DNA from: Pogostemon cablin
Lineage: Eukaryota > Streptophyta > Magnoliopsida > Lamiales > Lamiaceae
Direction: 5' to 3'
DNA: 64,000 bases
Assembly (NCBI GenBank): GCA_023678885.1
Contig: CM043013.1
Span: forward strand, 11,688,791-11,752,790
Shown here piece by piece: positions 1-10,858 of the stretch (positions within the stretch are counted from its first letter, which is position 1; each line of letters starts with the position of its first letter). A program made the position numbers and the translations under genes. Below the pieces are notes generated by a model. It was not told the origin of the DNA, did no database searches, and saw only the letters and a list, made by a program, of their open reading frames with translations.

Positions 1-1029
1 GAATAAAGTGTAAAAAAAGTAAATAAAGTTGATGGGATTAATTAATTTTAATTCTTTTTTTTAAATTATTAGTATGTAATTTTTTTTATTTTTTGCGTTA
101 TTGATTTTTTTCATGAATTTAAAATTTTATTTAATTAAGAGAGCATCTAGGATAGGATCGGTTCCACCAAATTTTTGTGGAACCGGATTCTCTCTCCTTA
201 TCCGCTCTCCATATCCCGTCTCTCTGTTTCCACCTTCGCTGTTTTTTCCTCCATCTCTTTTAATCTCTTCTTTCTCTGTCAATGCCACACGGAAGGGCTG
301 TTGTTCGCCCGATCATGGGATCGGACGGTGAAGGCGTGACAGATCTTTGATCACCGTTGTGTCGCCTTATTCACAAATCTAGCCTTGTCAACCAGGAAGA
401 CGGCTGCGTCTTCACTTGCTCCTCCAAAGGCGCCGTCAATTTACTAACCTGTTTACAGAATCGTATCCCTCGGCAGTGGCGGAATTATTACGTTGAAGAT
501 GATTTTAACCGGTTTCGATATGCTTTATGCTTTACTCCTAGTTCTAGGCAAGATTGATGTTTTGCTTTAATCCATAATTTTTTTTAATTTTTTATTTAAT
601 TTGCAGTTTTTCTTATGTCTGTGTACTCTTTCTTATCCAACCAATAATGGATGACAATTGGGTCACCCTAATTATCCCCTAATTTTTATTTGAATTGTGA
701 TGTACATCTTGAACTCAAATGTATCTTGACCAGGATTTTTTTATGTGAGCAAAATGTAAATCTTGCATCTTCACTAGTTATTCTTTCGATATACTTTTCT
801 TGTAGATTTTCATTTTCGCAATATTCTGAAAGTATTGACAGAAACTGTGCAATTAATATGTTGATGTTCTTATTATTTTGTGAGAAATTTCCCTTTTGTT
901 TTGATTACTTGTGCAATGGTGGTGAGTTTCTCTCTCCGATGGATTGATGTGTTTTTTCTTCATTCTCTTCAACTAGGAAGACGGCTGCATCTTCATTTGT
1001 TCTTCATTTGTTACCAAGAGTAACTTAAT
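1..1029. other. Intergenic DNA with a duplicated short phrase
   Basis: No gene is recognisable here. The first 40 bases resemble the interior of the Stowaway-like copy at 2591-2890, so the window probably opens inside such a copy. A moderately GC-rich stretch at about 150-560 has small open frames without family motifs. The phrase GAAGACGGCTGC at about 398 recurs at about 979 in a similar context (AACTAGGAAGACGGCTGC), which suggests an old internal duplication or captured fragment. Confidence 0.4.
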
Positions 1030-1520
1030 TATTTTTGTAGAGTGATATGACATATAATTTAATTAATTTTAAATGGTAATCCTATTAATTTCAAAAGTTA
1101 TCTAATTAAGTAACCTAATTACTTTTATAAAACGATTTAACAATTAATTTCAAAGAGTAATCTAATCAATTCAAAAGAGTAATCTAATTAACTAAAAAGA
1201 GTAATCTAATTACTTTTATAGAATGATTTGACAATTAATTTCAAAGAGTAGTCTAATTAATTCGAAAGAGTTCTCTAATTAACTCCAAAGAGTAACATAA
1301 TTACTTTTATAGAGTGATTTAACAACATATATATAGATTGCATACAATTTAATTAATTTAAAAGAATACTCCAATTAATTCTAAAGAGTGATCTAATTAA
1401 CTCCAAAGGATAACCTAATTATTTTTATAGAGTGGTTTAACAAATATAAATTATATACAATTTAATTAATTTCAAAGAATAATCCAATTAATTCTAAAGA
1501 GTAACCTACTTAATTATAAA
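1030..1520. repeat. Degenerate tandem repeat array
   Basis: Units built from AAAGAGTAATCTAATTA-like phrases repeat many times. They are interleaved with a longer phrase of the type ACTTTTATAGAGTGATTTAAC, which gives a higher-order unit of roughly 100 bases. Copies differ by scattered substitutions, so the array is old. No coding potential is visible. It directly adjoins the mTERF-like fragment. Confidence 0.65.
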
Positions 1521-1839
1521 AAGTAACCCAAAGAAAAATAATAGTATTAACCAAACAGAACATAAATAAATCGCGAAACAAGCTGGAAAGTTTGAGGATG
1601 ACTAGGATATGATCCATAGATATGCCACGACTCTTCAAGAATTCAACATTGGGCACCAAAGTATTTTCAAGATTTGCTATCAGAAGCCAATAGATAGGAT
1701 AAGAATTCGAACAACCCCTCTCTTTAAGGAATGATAGAGTCGAAGTAGCGTTTTCAGGGTTTTTAAAACGAGTTGACACTGAGACAACTCTAACACCATA
1801 CATTCTCATCTCTCTCCTTTCTTCTCTCACACCATACAT
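1510..1839 (-). pseudogene. mTERF-like protein fragment
   Basis: The minus strand encodes about 65 residues that read like one mTERF repeat module. They have a FKNPENATSTLSFLKERG start, a hydrophobic middle and a NTLVPNVEFLKSRGIS stretch, corresponding to the usual pattern of 'adjacent to lysine-rich helix, then EKTLLPKLEFF..G.S'. Plant mTERF proteins bind nucleic acid in mitochondria or plastids through several such repeats and are several hundred residues long. Only one or two repeats are visible here, followed by unrelated hydrophobic codons and a stop. No organelle-targeting start or further repeats are seen nearby. It is best read as a captured or decayed fragment. The family call rests on motif resemblance by eye. 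Confidence 0.5.
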
Positions 1840-2590
1840 TCTAAAAGGTATTACTGCTCATACATGTTTTAATTTGTTTGTGTGCAGATTAGAGGAATGG
1901 AATACGAAGCTCAACTTTCTCTCACTAACTCTATTTCTCTCTCATTAGGAAGTGGGCCTCCAACAGTCGCCCATTTCTTCCCAATGATGGCATGGTTAAC
2001 TCAGTGGCTTCAGAAGGACTTTGCTCTGCCTCCATCACTATACACCGCCGTCGGATCAAATTCTAACCAAACCAATCGCTATCGCTTCCATTCAATCGAG
2101 GTCAGAACTTCCTCAGCGCATTTCTCACTCTCACCGTCTCTATCACTCTCTTCCACCCGCCACCGTATCGAAATCGTCGTCAACCTCAGCGATGAGAGCG
2201 CTTATGCCATCCAAATGGTCGATCAATAATTAACTCCGGCCAAGAGCGGCCGTCATTCTCCAGCACGTTAATTCTACACTTTCCCTCACCTCTCCGTACA
2301 ATTCATCTTCTCTGACTCTACTGTCTTCTCCCCTTTTTTTTATTTTTTCAATCGACCTTCAAGATGGGTAGGTGGGTTTTGACCCTTCAGGATGTGTAGG
2401 TGGGCTTTGACCCGCGTTTCAATATATGGTATGGATCCTTAACAAATAGAACCGGTCTCATGAATTTGAAAAATAAGTCAGGCCTATTCTAGTGATTGCC
2501 TTTAATTAATTTTATTATGTCGTCTTTTTCTTTTTTTTATTTCTTTGAATTTATTTATAATAAATTTATCTTTTATTTTCTAATAATATA
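1840..2590. other. Unassigned stretch, partly GC-richer
   Basis: At 1882-2310 base composition is higher in GC than the surroundings and overlapping frames of about 70-115 codons are open on the plus strand. The translations are Ser/Thr-rich and match no family I recognise. The stretch could be a 5' untranslated region or a captured exon. The remainder is AT-rich and empty. Confidence 0.35.
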
Positions 2591-2890
2591 TAGTCCATCC
2601 GTCCTGGGTATTTTTACCTCTTTGTACGGGCATGTAAATTAAGAAGTATTTTTTTTAATATATAATGTAAGAAAACTTATGAATAAATTGGTAAAAGTAT
2701 GGATAAATTGATAATATTGAGAGAAAAAGTAAATAAAGTTGTTGGAATGATGAATAAAGTGTAAAAAAAGTAAATAAAGTTGTTAGGATTAATAAATAAA
2801 GTGTAAAAAGTAGATAAGATGTGAGTGTAGTTTTACCTTTTATGGAATGAGTAAAAACGAACATCCCAAAATGGAAAGTGGGTAAAAATA
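2591..2890. mobile_element. Stowaway-like MITE (family A)
   Basis: The left end TCCATCCGTCCTGGGTATTT resembles the Stowaway terminus CTCCCTCCGTCCC. The interior (GAATAAAGTGTAAAAAAAGT and related phrases) is shared, in inverted orientation, with the copies at 47718-48008 and 48276-48533. The right terminus is degraded. Confidence 0.6.
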
Positions 2891-2974
2891 AATTATTACC
2901 TTTTATACTTGATGCGAATAACAGCTGAATTCAATACGAAGAGTGGAGTTTGAATATCACCAATAAAATTTGGC

Positions 2975-3355
2975 AAAAATTAATGTGCACCCGGTGCATG
3001 AACCACATTCCGTGCACCTTTAGAATTTTGTATTAAATTATATATCCTTTAGTATATAGATATGTACTCTTTATTTTCTAAAGAAAATTATTGTGTGTAT
3101 TTGGGCGCATGGACAACACTCCGTGCGCTTTTAGAATTTTGTGTTAAATTGTATACCCTTTAGTATAAAAATGTGTACCCTTTATTTTCTAAAGAAAAAA
3201 AATATTAATGAAAAGTGTATACCCTTTAAAACAAAATAGTGTACCTTTTATTAATTAACCCTTTAGACCAAAGTAATGTACACATACCCATAATACTAAA
3301 TTTCTAAAGGCGCACGAAATGTGTTCCGTGCGCCCGTGCGCATGCAAGCCTCACT
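2975..3355. mobile_element. Foldback-type element with GTGCACC termini and internal duplication
   Basis: The left end contains GTGCACCCGGTGCATG and the right end contains CCGTGCGCCCGTGCGCATG, so the two ends are roughly inverted. Inside, a unit of about 110 bases (from CCGTGCACCTTTAGAATTTT through TTTATTTTCTAAAGAAAA) occurs twice in tandem with substitutions. A related end is seen at about 12670-12730. No coding sequence is present. Confidence 0.5.
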
Positions 3356-3409
3356 CATAAAATTTTCTGGAAACAGGCACTAAAATTTTTATAATGCGGT
3401 TAGATTATA

Positions 3410-3697
3410 TTTTAAGAGAGACTCTCTTGTGAGACAGATTTTTTATGAGACGAGTTGATCCATTATTAAAGTATGCTTATCATATAAGTAAAATATGTTT
3501 ATTTGTAGTTAAAGTATGTCAATAATAAATCATCTTATAACATCCTAAAATCATACTTTAATTCACCATCCATCATAATTTACAAAACATACTTTAACAA
3601 TTATTAAACATATTTTATCAATATAATAGAGATACTTTAACATATTTTACAAATGGTCTCACATAAGTAGTGTCTCACAAGAGACTTTGTCATATTT
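3410..3697. mobile_element. MITE with TCTTGTGAGAC inverted ends
   Basis: The left end AGAGACTCTCTTGTGAGAC is mirrored by GTCTCACAAGAGACTTTG at the right end. The AT-rich interior carries repeated AAAGTATG and AAACATACTTTA phrases. Related sequences lie at about 41160-41400 and 45995-46200. No open frame is seen. Confidence 0.6.
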
Positions 3698-4106
3698 TAA
3701 TTCTATCTCTACCATCAAATACAATAAAATAATTATTTTAAAAAAATTACATACTCCCCTATTTTTAACCTACTAATGCAGGTGCACTACAGAATAACCC
3801 TAAAATTTAATGATACATCATTTTTTTTAAGATCGAATAATTAGGATGTAAACTTTTTGCTCTTTCTTTTATATTTTTTTAATTTTTTTTTATTAACTTT
3901 TGTTTTGATTTTTTTTGTTATTTTAATTTTCTTTTTTATTAATATGTAATTTTTTTAATCTTTTAATCTTTTATATTAATAATTTTATTTCATTGTTATT
4001 TTTATAATTTTTTTATGATTTCTCTTTAGATTATTTTTTTTATTTATTTAAATTTTTTTGTTTTAATTTGTTTTTTTTATTTTCTTTCATTAGTAATTTT
4101 TAATCT
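3698..4106. other. T-rich low-complexity spacer
   Basis: Long runs of T interrupted by short A/T phrases. I see no gene, terminal repeat or regulatory motif. Confidence 0.5.
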
Positions 4107-4116
4107 TTTGGAGTTT

Positions 4117-4365
4117 GGCAAAGACTTGTGTGAGATCGTCTTACGTACGGGTTTACATGAGACTGCCAGAAAGTGATAACTTTTATAAACAAAAGTGATA
4201 ATGAATTAATGAAAAGTGATAATACTATTTCATGAACAATTTATTGAATAAATAAAAAGTGATAACATTTTATAACGAAAGTGATAAAGTTTTATAGCGA
4301 AAGTGATAACTATTTTAAAAATCGAAAAATTATCTCATGTGAGCCGATCTCACGCAAGACTTACC
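4117..4365. mobile_element. Mutator-type MITE with target duplication
   Basis: The element begins GGCAAAGACTTGTGTGAGAT and ends ATCTCACGCAAGACTTACC, an inverted pair over about 21 bases. It is flanked by the direct repeat TTTGGAGTTT at 4107-4116 and 4366-4375, a 9-10 bp duplication as expected for Mutator-like insertions. The interior repeats AAAGTGATAA and TATAGCGAAAGTGATAA. The copy at 47235-47487 has the same interior in inverted orientation, and a partial relative lies at 38785-38929. Confidence 0.75.
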
Positions 4366-4375
4366 TTTGGAGTTT

Positions 4376-5064
4376 TTATGTGAATTTTTGTGCAAATAAA
4401 CTATTTATTCATTTATTATATACACATAAAGAATAAAAGTTTTCTTCAAGTTTTATTCAAGTTTTGAAGAAAGGTATTCATTTTTTCTATTTTTATTATT
4501 ATTTCCTAAAATATATATTAATTAATTCTTTTATATTTTTCAATTTTTTTTAATTAATTTTTTTTTAAAAAAATTGTTTATCTTTTTTTATTTTAATTTT
4601 TTTATTATATTTAAATTTTTTATTTGTTTACGTTATTAAATTTTTTCATGGTTAATATTATAATTTTAAAATTAATTTTGTTAATTTATTTATTTCATCG
4701 AATTGATTAATGTTGAATTTATATATTTTTTATCAAATAACTTTTTTATAATTTTTTTATTCAATAATTAAAATAACATATTTTATTTTTTTGATAATTT
4801 AATTCTGGAACAATAATCATAACAAAATTTGAAGGTCAATTCAATCATTTTTTAAAAAAAAATTAGTAAATCAATTTAACAATGAAATTAAGCTTTTACC
4901 AACGAAATCAAATTCATATTTGAGTGTATATAAATTAAATTTTACTCTTCAATATAAACTTATATTAAATTATAATAATTGAGTAAATAGGAATATTTTT
5001 TAAATTTATTGAATAAATAGTTATATATATTAGACTTAAATTATATTTTTTTAAATGGTAACTT
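4376..5064. other. AT-rich intergenic spacer
   Basis: Very AT-rich sequence without recognisable genes or terminal repeats. Confidence 0.5.
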
Positions 5065-5098
5065 TACAATCCGTGTAATACACGGGATTCATACTAGT
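5065..5098 (+). mobile_element. Helitron-type 3' terminus
   Basis: A perfect hairpin CCGTGTAATACACGG (5071-5085) is followed nine bases later by CTAG and T at 5094-5098. A short GC-containing hairpin just before CTRR and T is the structural mark of a Helitron 3' end. No 5' TC end could be assigned, so the extent of the element upstream is unknown. Confidence 0.55.
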
Positions 5099-5216
<118 letters not shown>

Positions 5217-5224
5217 AATCCAAT

Positions 5225-5665
5225 CCTAATCATTCATTTCTCAAACAAATCTCAATCACCGATTAAAATAATTAAATAATTGTAATTATGACTTTTTCAA
5301 ATTAGAAAATAATTTAGTCTAAATACCAACCATTTATTTCTAAAACAAATTCCAATCACCCATTAAAATAATTAAATAATTATAATTATAACTTTTTTAA
5401 ATCAGGAAATAAGATATTATTTATTAAAAATATAATAATATTAGATACTCCCTTCGTCCAATTATTGAATATATATTCAAAATTTTCAAATAAATCTCAG
5501 CAGCCAATTAAAATAATTAAATAATTATAATTATTACTTTTTCAAATCAGAAAATAAGATATTATTTATTAAAAATTGAATAATATTAAATATATTCAAA
5601 AGAATATATTCAAAATTTTCAAACAAATCTCAATCACCCATTAAAATAATTAAATAACACGAAAT
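5225..5665. repeat. Four degenerate tandem units
   Basis: The phrase CCCATTAAAATAATTAAATA recurs four times, each followed by a TATAATTA and ACTTTTTCAAATCAG context, with spacing of roughly 100-130 bases. The third spacer contains a CTCCCTTCGTCC phrase like a Stowaway end. No coding sequence is present. Confidence 0.6.
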
Positions 5666-6001
5666 TTTAAATGAGTCTTTTAAATTATTTTCAATTGAAG
5701 TTTGGTTGAGTTAATTAATATTAAAATATTTTATTAATTGATTGATGTTTATAAATTAGTAATATAGAGTCTGATCTTATAATTTTGAAAAAAATAAAAT
5801 TTTATTGTTGCATTTTAAATTGCTAAAATTCTGCATTTTAACCTCACTGCAAAAGATATTAGTAAACTTATACGAATTGATCAACTTAATAGGCTCACGA
5901 GGTTTTATAAACATTAGGTTAATTAGATATAATTCAAATAAATATTATTTGATTCAAACATCGTAAAATTAAGTGAAATTGTTGCCCTAAAAATAACACA
6001 T

Positions 6002-6031
6002 TCTGTGCAACGCACTGGTTCAATTACTAGT
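6002..6031 (+). mobile_element. Second Helitron-type 3' terminus (decayed hairpin)
   Basis: The sequence TCTGTGCAACGCACTGG can form a stem with one mismatch and is followed by CTAG and T at 6027-6031. It resembles the common plant Helitron end CCCGTGCAACGCACGGG...CTAGT with two substitutions. It lies about 930 bases downstream of the first such end, in the same orientation. Confidence 0.45.
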
Positions 6032-6309
6032 AAATCATAAAGTAAAATATTACATTAACTGTAAAAATAAAACTACAATTATATGTATTTAAAAATTATG
6101 ACTAAAAATAAAATAGTACATGAAAAAAAATCTTAATTTTTTAAATCAAACATCTATGTTATTCATATTTCATCTCATCTTTTTATTGAAAAGATTATAT
6201 CCTTATTTATACTATTCATCATTGAAAAGATTATACCTTTACAATTTAATGTATACATTTAAAATAAAATTTATACTTTTATACACTTTATACATTCGGA
6301 TACAATGAG

Positions 6310-6993
6310 GGAGGGAGTTAAGGACGGGGCGTCGGCGCCCCGGCATTTGAAATAGAAGTAGTATATATATGTTCAAAATATTAAATTGTTATACACTTAG
6401 TAGAGTGGGTAGTGGCTTTTAGCATGTCCTGGAAGTTGAGGGTTCAATTCCTCATTGCAGTAACATTTTATATTTTCTTTTGGGCCTTTTATTTTATTGT
6501 TTTAATTTTTTTTTTGGCCTTTTATTTTTTTTTCTTTTCGGCATTGTTTGAATTAATTTTTATTTATAAGTTTGAATGATATTATTTTCTTACAATATAT
6601 AAATATATATTTTTAGACATCAAATAATTTAAGAAATAAAATCAAAAACCTATATGTACTGGTTCAACCGATCCTAAATCAAACTAAGGTGTTAATACAC
6701 CTCATGGATCAAGATTAAACCATGTATATTTCAACAAATATCAATTAAAAATATAAAAAATATATTTTAATTTCAAAATTATCATCATTTTAACATACAT
6801 ATGCACTTTTTATTATTAAAAAATCATCAAATTATTTCAAAATTTTAATAAAGTTGTTAAAAAGTAATAACTTCTTCTAAAAAATGCAAATAATTTTGCA
6901 CGCCGGCTGAAATATGTACTACTTTGGGCGGACAAAGTATATACTTTACAATATTATTTTGACCCCCCTAAAATTAATTTCTGGCTCCGTCAC
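6310..6993. mobile_element. Degraded hAT-like element with a tRNA-like internal box
   Basis: The right end reads GGCTCCGTCACTG, matching the plant hAT end CAGTGACGGAGCC in inverted form. No matching left end is seen; a GC-rich palindrome GGGGCGTCGGCGCCCC sits near 6326. At 6398-6465 there is a block with AGTAGAGTGGGTAGTGGC followed by GGGTTCAATTCC, similar in spacing to the A and B boxes of a tRNA-type internal promoter. No complete cloverleaf can be drawn, so this is not called a tRNA gene. Confidence 0.4.
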
Positions 6994-7338
6994 TGTCCTG
7001 ATACACAAGAAGCGTACTGAATTGCAATATTTAGTGTTGTAATTTGACAGTGAGAAACATTGATACCTCCATGATGCCTCCATTATGAGTAGGGCTGAAA
7101 TTGGACTAGGTGGAGTGGTTCATGATTCGAGTAGAGGAGTTTGTGGTATTTTATTGAGCATTTCGGATTGGTTCATTATGTAGAACTTACTGATATTATA
7201 TTAGTCTAATGTATACGCTATGGAGTTATTAAAATACATGCAGTATTATTCTTGAAGTAGATCCACTACTTTACCAAGCCAAAAGTAGATTTGTTAAAAA
7301 CTGGTTTCGGATTTTTGACATTTTCCTCATCAAAGATA
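6994..7338. other. Spacer with a doubtful RNase H-like remnant
   Basis: The plus strand at about 7087-7290 has scattered codons faintly like the RNase H domain of LINE-type elements (a GLGGVVHDSSRGV phrase), but it is interrupted by stops. Nothing else is recognisable. Confidence 0.2.
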
Positions 7339-7510
7339 CTCTCTCCGTCCTATCAAAGACACTCATTTATTTTTTTACACTTGAATGAAGAAGTATTATT
7401 ATTTTATGTGTAGTAGATAATTGTATTAGTGAGTATGCAAGCCTCATGTTTTAGTTGTATTAAGAAAAGTGCGTGGGTCATACGGGTAAAAATGAAAATA
7501 AAATCCTTAA
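7339..7510. mobile_element. Stowaway-like MITE, right end degraded
   Basis: The left end CTCTCTCCGTCCTA follows a TA dinucleotide. The interior shares ATTAGTGAGTATGCAAGCCTC and TTGTATTAAG-type phrases with the copies at 41410-41619 and 63507-63926. The right terminus is reduced to AAAGAGTAAAAG. Confidence 0.5.
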
Positions 7511-7998
7511 AGAGTAAAAGCTCAAAATAATAATAATAATAATGATAGGCTTTTGGGGTGGACAAAGGGGTATTTCATTATGGGTTTTTCAGTCGGTGAA
7601 CATTCTTACCATATACTAGCTCAATTTGTTTTTCAAAAGTAATGTCTCTTTTCTTTTCAGACCCATATGCATTTGTTGTCATTGATGTTGTTTGTACTTT
7701 TTATTAGTTAGTAATGTAACAAATGTCCAAAATAAAGCCCAAGTCCATGTTTATGAAAGGCACAACTCGTGGATGCAAGATTATTTCTTGACTTCAGTGT
7801 GTGAAGGAGATGGTTAATCAAATTTAGTGTCAGCAAACAATATAAAATAGTGAGAATAGACACAACAATCTTGTTGGTTTAATAAAACACATAGGATGAT
7901 GATTGGGAAATAAAGGTGGAATTGCTCGTTTCACACTTCGGGCCCACAGCTTTTGGAGTAGTTACTCACAGTAGCTCAGCAACACATATTGGAGGGTA
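7511..7998. other. Spacer downstream of the UGT pseudogene
   Basis: AT-rich sequence with a short TAA microsatellite near 7530. It covers the presumed 3' flank of the glycosyltransferase. I see no gene. Confidence 0.4.
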
Positions 7999-8561
7999 CT
8001 AATTCTTAATAATTTCCAATAATTTCTCAAAATTCTTAAATGAACTCCCTTGGGATTCAACCGCAACGGTTGCTTTTCTTTTCAGCTGGCAAACTCATCA
8101 CATCTCCTTCTCCACTCTTTATAACGCAATTCAACGCCTCAATAATTCCACTCCTACTAAACACTCCCCCTCCAACTCTCACTCCAATCTTCCAACAATC
8201 CTGCACCATTCTACTATTCAGCTTCTGATCCCCCAAAAACGGCCGGCAGACCAACGGAACGCCGCTACAGATGCTCTCCAGAATCGAGTTCCAACCACAA
8301 TGACTCATAAATACTCCCACACTCTCATGCGCCAAGACCCGAGGCTGCGGGGCCCACGGCACGATCTTCCCGAATCGGGCCGTCCGATCCAGGAACCCTT
8401 CCGGCAGGGTTTTCTTTCCCTGGTCGTTAAGCGACCAGAGAAATGGGAACCCGCAGGTTTCCAGGGCCTCGCATAATTCTGCCAGTTCGTCCTCCGGCGG
8501 CGTAGCCACCGTGCCGAAGCTGATGTAGACGACGGAGTTGGGCCTGGTTTGGGTTTCCAGC

Positions 8562-9232
8562 TGTTGTGATTTCTTCCTTAGGTCTTGATCTTCAACAAGA
8601 CACTTGATCACACACACACTTGATGTTCAATCAATTGAGAATTAGATCAACACACACACGCTGAAAAACAGTTGCTATATAAACTCTAAAACTAAGAATG
8701 GAAGGAAGAATGCTCAAGGAATTATAGTGGTTCGATCTTCATGATCTACGTCCACTTTGAGGGAAGATAACTTTCTTTGTTGATTGATGTATACACGAAG
8801 TACAACTGATTCGAAAGCTACAGAATCAGCCTTACAATAGCTGCAAAACCAGATGAAGAAGAAGGAATGTAAACTGATGAAGATGATCACTTCTGCAAGT
8901 GTAGTGTGTGAGCTTTATATATATCAATTCCCATCTCATAACCGACTGCCATGTGCACCAATGGATGATCACAACTCACGTGCTTCTTGACTAACCAACT
9001 TGAAGGGATCACATGCTCACAACTACCAAGTAACCACCTCAACAACCTAACAACCTGATGCATCCTCCACATGTGATCACAAGCTGGTGCATTGTCTTGT
9101 AGCTGATCTATTCGACTCAACATCACATGTATAACTCATGCACCACGTCCATTAAGTACTTCAGACCCTTAGCTTCTCAGCAACACTCCAACCTCACATG
9201 ATGGATCAGGATTTACACACCATTCTTCAACA
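8562..9232 (-). mobile_element. Solo LTR inside UGT exon 2
   Basis: On the minus strand the insert begins TGTTGAAGAA and ends ATCACAACA, so the termini are the TGTTG...CAACA inverted pair. It is flanked by the 5-bp direct repeat CCAGC at 8557-8561 and 9233-9237. Length is 671 bp, with no internal coding sequence, PBS or second LTR. A TATATATAAAG box at about 8911-8921 (minus) and a GTGGTTCGATCTTCATGATC block resemble promoter-proximal parts of plant Copia LTRs. Removing it with one CCAGC copy rejoins the linker to the PSPG half of the gene in the frame set by GCLPWLETQ. Confidence 0.9.
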
Positions 9233-9528
9233 CCAGCCATGGAAGGCAGCCTGTTTTGTCGCCGAGGGGGGGGAGGTGAGGATGGAAGGTCCGACGTTGA
9301 GAAAATGGTGGAATTTGGATTTGAGATCTTTGGTAATAATGGGGTCGATTTCTTCCAAGGAATTGAGGATTACTGCTGTGGATTTAGGAAGGTTTTGGAC
9401 CATGTTGTTGAGTGTTAGAGCCAGGGGAGATGGATTCTTGTCGTAGAAAATTTCAGATGGTAGATCATCCAACTCTGCCAATTCTAAACCTGGTATTAGT
9501 GATTGGATCTTCACTTGTTCTTCCGAAC

Positions 9529-10858
9529 CTGCTGCCAATTATGAAGTTTACAGCAAAACAGAATTGATTTAAAGCATTGTAGAATAAATAAAAGTTTTAA
9601 AAAAATCAAAATTTCATTTCATTACTGGAAATTTTATAGAATAAATATTAAGATTCTCGTAATTTTTTTCGGATTCAATTATTAATCTTTCTTTCTTTTT
9701 TTTCTATTGTTGATTTTAGGAATATAATTGTTTAATTTTTCAATTTGAATTTTGTGTTATTTATCAAAGTATCATACGGCTAAAATTGACCATAATTACT
9801 GTAACCTGTAACAAAATTGAAAAATAGAAGTGCTTTGAATAGAGAGTGGAAATAGGCTTAGATGGTCCAACAGATGCCTATGCTAGGCCTACTAAAATAC
9901 AGAGTGGCGTGGCCTATTTAACAAATGAATTAGATAAAGATTTATTTTTAAGACTATTTAATAAAAAAGCTATTTTAAATTAAATTAAATTTTTTATACA
10001 TTTATATGGAGTATAATATAATTTAAATTTTCTACTCCCTTCGTCCCACAAAACCCATCACACTTTCCTCATTTGTTTGTCCTACAATATTCTTCACACC
10101 TCAAAAAAGGAAAAATCACTTTATCCAACAAGCTCAAAAGTTACTTTAATTTCAAATTTGTCACTCATTTTTCACACACATACCATTACTTTATACTTTT
10201 TTATTACTTAAAAATAATATACCCTCTAAAGTTAATAAAGTTGATAAAAAATATAACTTTTCTTAAATAATATGTAACAGTTAACGTGAAGCGTATTGTG
10301 GGATGTGGGAAGTATTTGCTTAAATGGCTTAGGGTAGAGCCTCTTAGAAAGTCTGTCACAAATAAAAAGATTAGGTTAAGGCCTATTGATATTTAAATAG
10401 GCCTAAATTTTTCCGTTAAGGTATGACTTGAGTTATTTCCACTCAATCGTTATTTTATTTTTTAGTTAAAACGTGAAAATTTATCCTTTAAAGCAATGAA
10501 CATTATATATTTAAATAAGAAAAAATTTATCTGATCAACATAAATGTAAAAAAATTAATTACATAATATAGAATTTGATTAAAAGTAATATATTTTATTT
10601 TAAAAAGGAGTAATTTATAAATTTTAATAATGATTTTACATGTTTTAAAGAATAAAATTCTAAGTATAAAAAATAATTTGTCAAGTTTCAAATCAATTCT
10701 TCTATTAATAACGGCGAAGATTACTTGGAACTAACATGAAAAAAAAAAGCATTAAAATAAAAGTAAGAAGAACTAAAATAGAAAACTATGTCATTGAAAT
10801 TAAATTTGGAAAAATTATAAATTTAAAATTGTACCTCAGCATATATATGTATACACAC
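9529..10858 (-). other. Intron of the UGT pseudogene
   Basis: This is the single intron typical of the UGT78 group, bounded on the minus strand by GT next to 10858 and AG at 9529-9530. It is AT-rich and enlarged to 1.3 kb by a Stowaway-like MITE at 10035-10312. The rest holds no recognisable gene. Confidence 0.75.
10035..10312. mobile_element. Stowaway-like MITE (family B)
   Basis: The left end CTCCCTTCGTCCCACAAAAC and the right end TTGTGGGATGTGGGAAG are inverted, with TA dinucleotides on both sides. The interior (CACTTTCCTCATTTGTTTGT and AAGTTACTTTAATTTCAAAT) is shared with the copy at 52394-52674. Confidence 0.85.

Noticed and set aside
357..557. A small gene in the GC-richer stretch
   Set aside because: The 66-codon frame has no family resemblance. 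A nearby repeated phrase suggests repeat-derived DNA.
6398..6465. A tRNA gene
   Set aside because: The B-box-like block is present but acceptor and anticodon stems cannot be formed.
7087..7290. LINE RNase H domain
   Set aside because: Only one short GLGGVVHDSSRGV-like phrase is suggestive. Stops interrupt it and catalytic residues cannot be placed.
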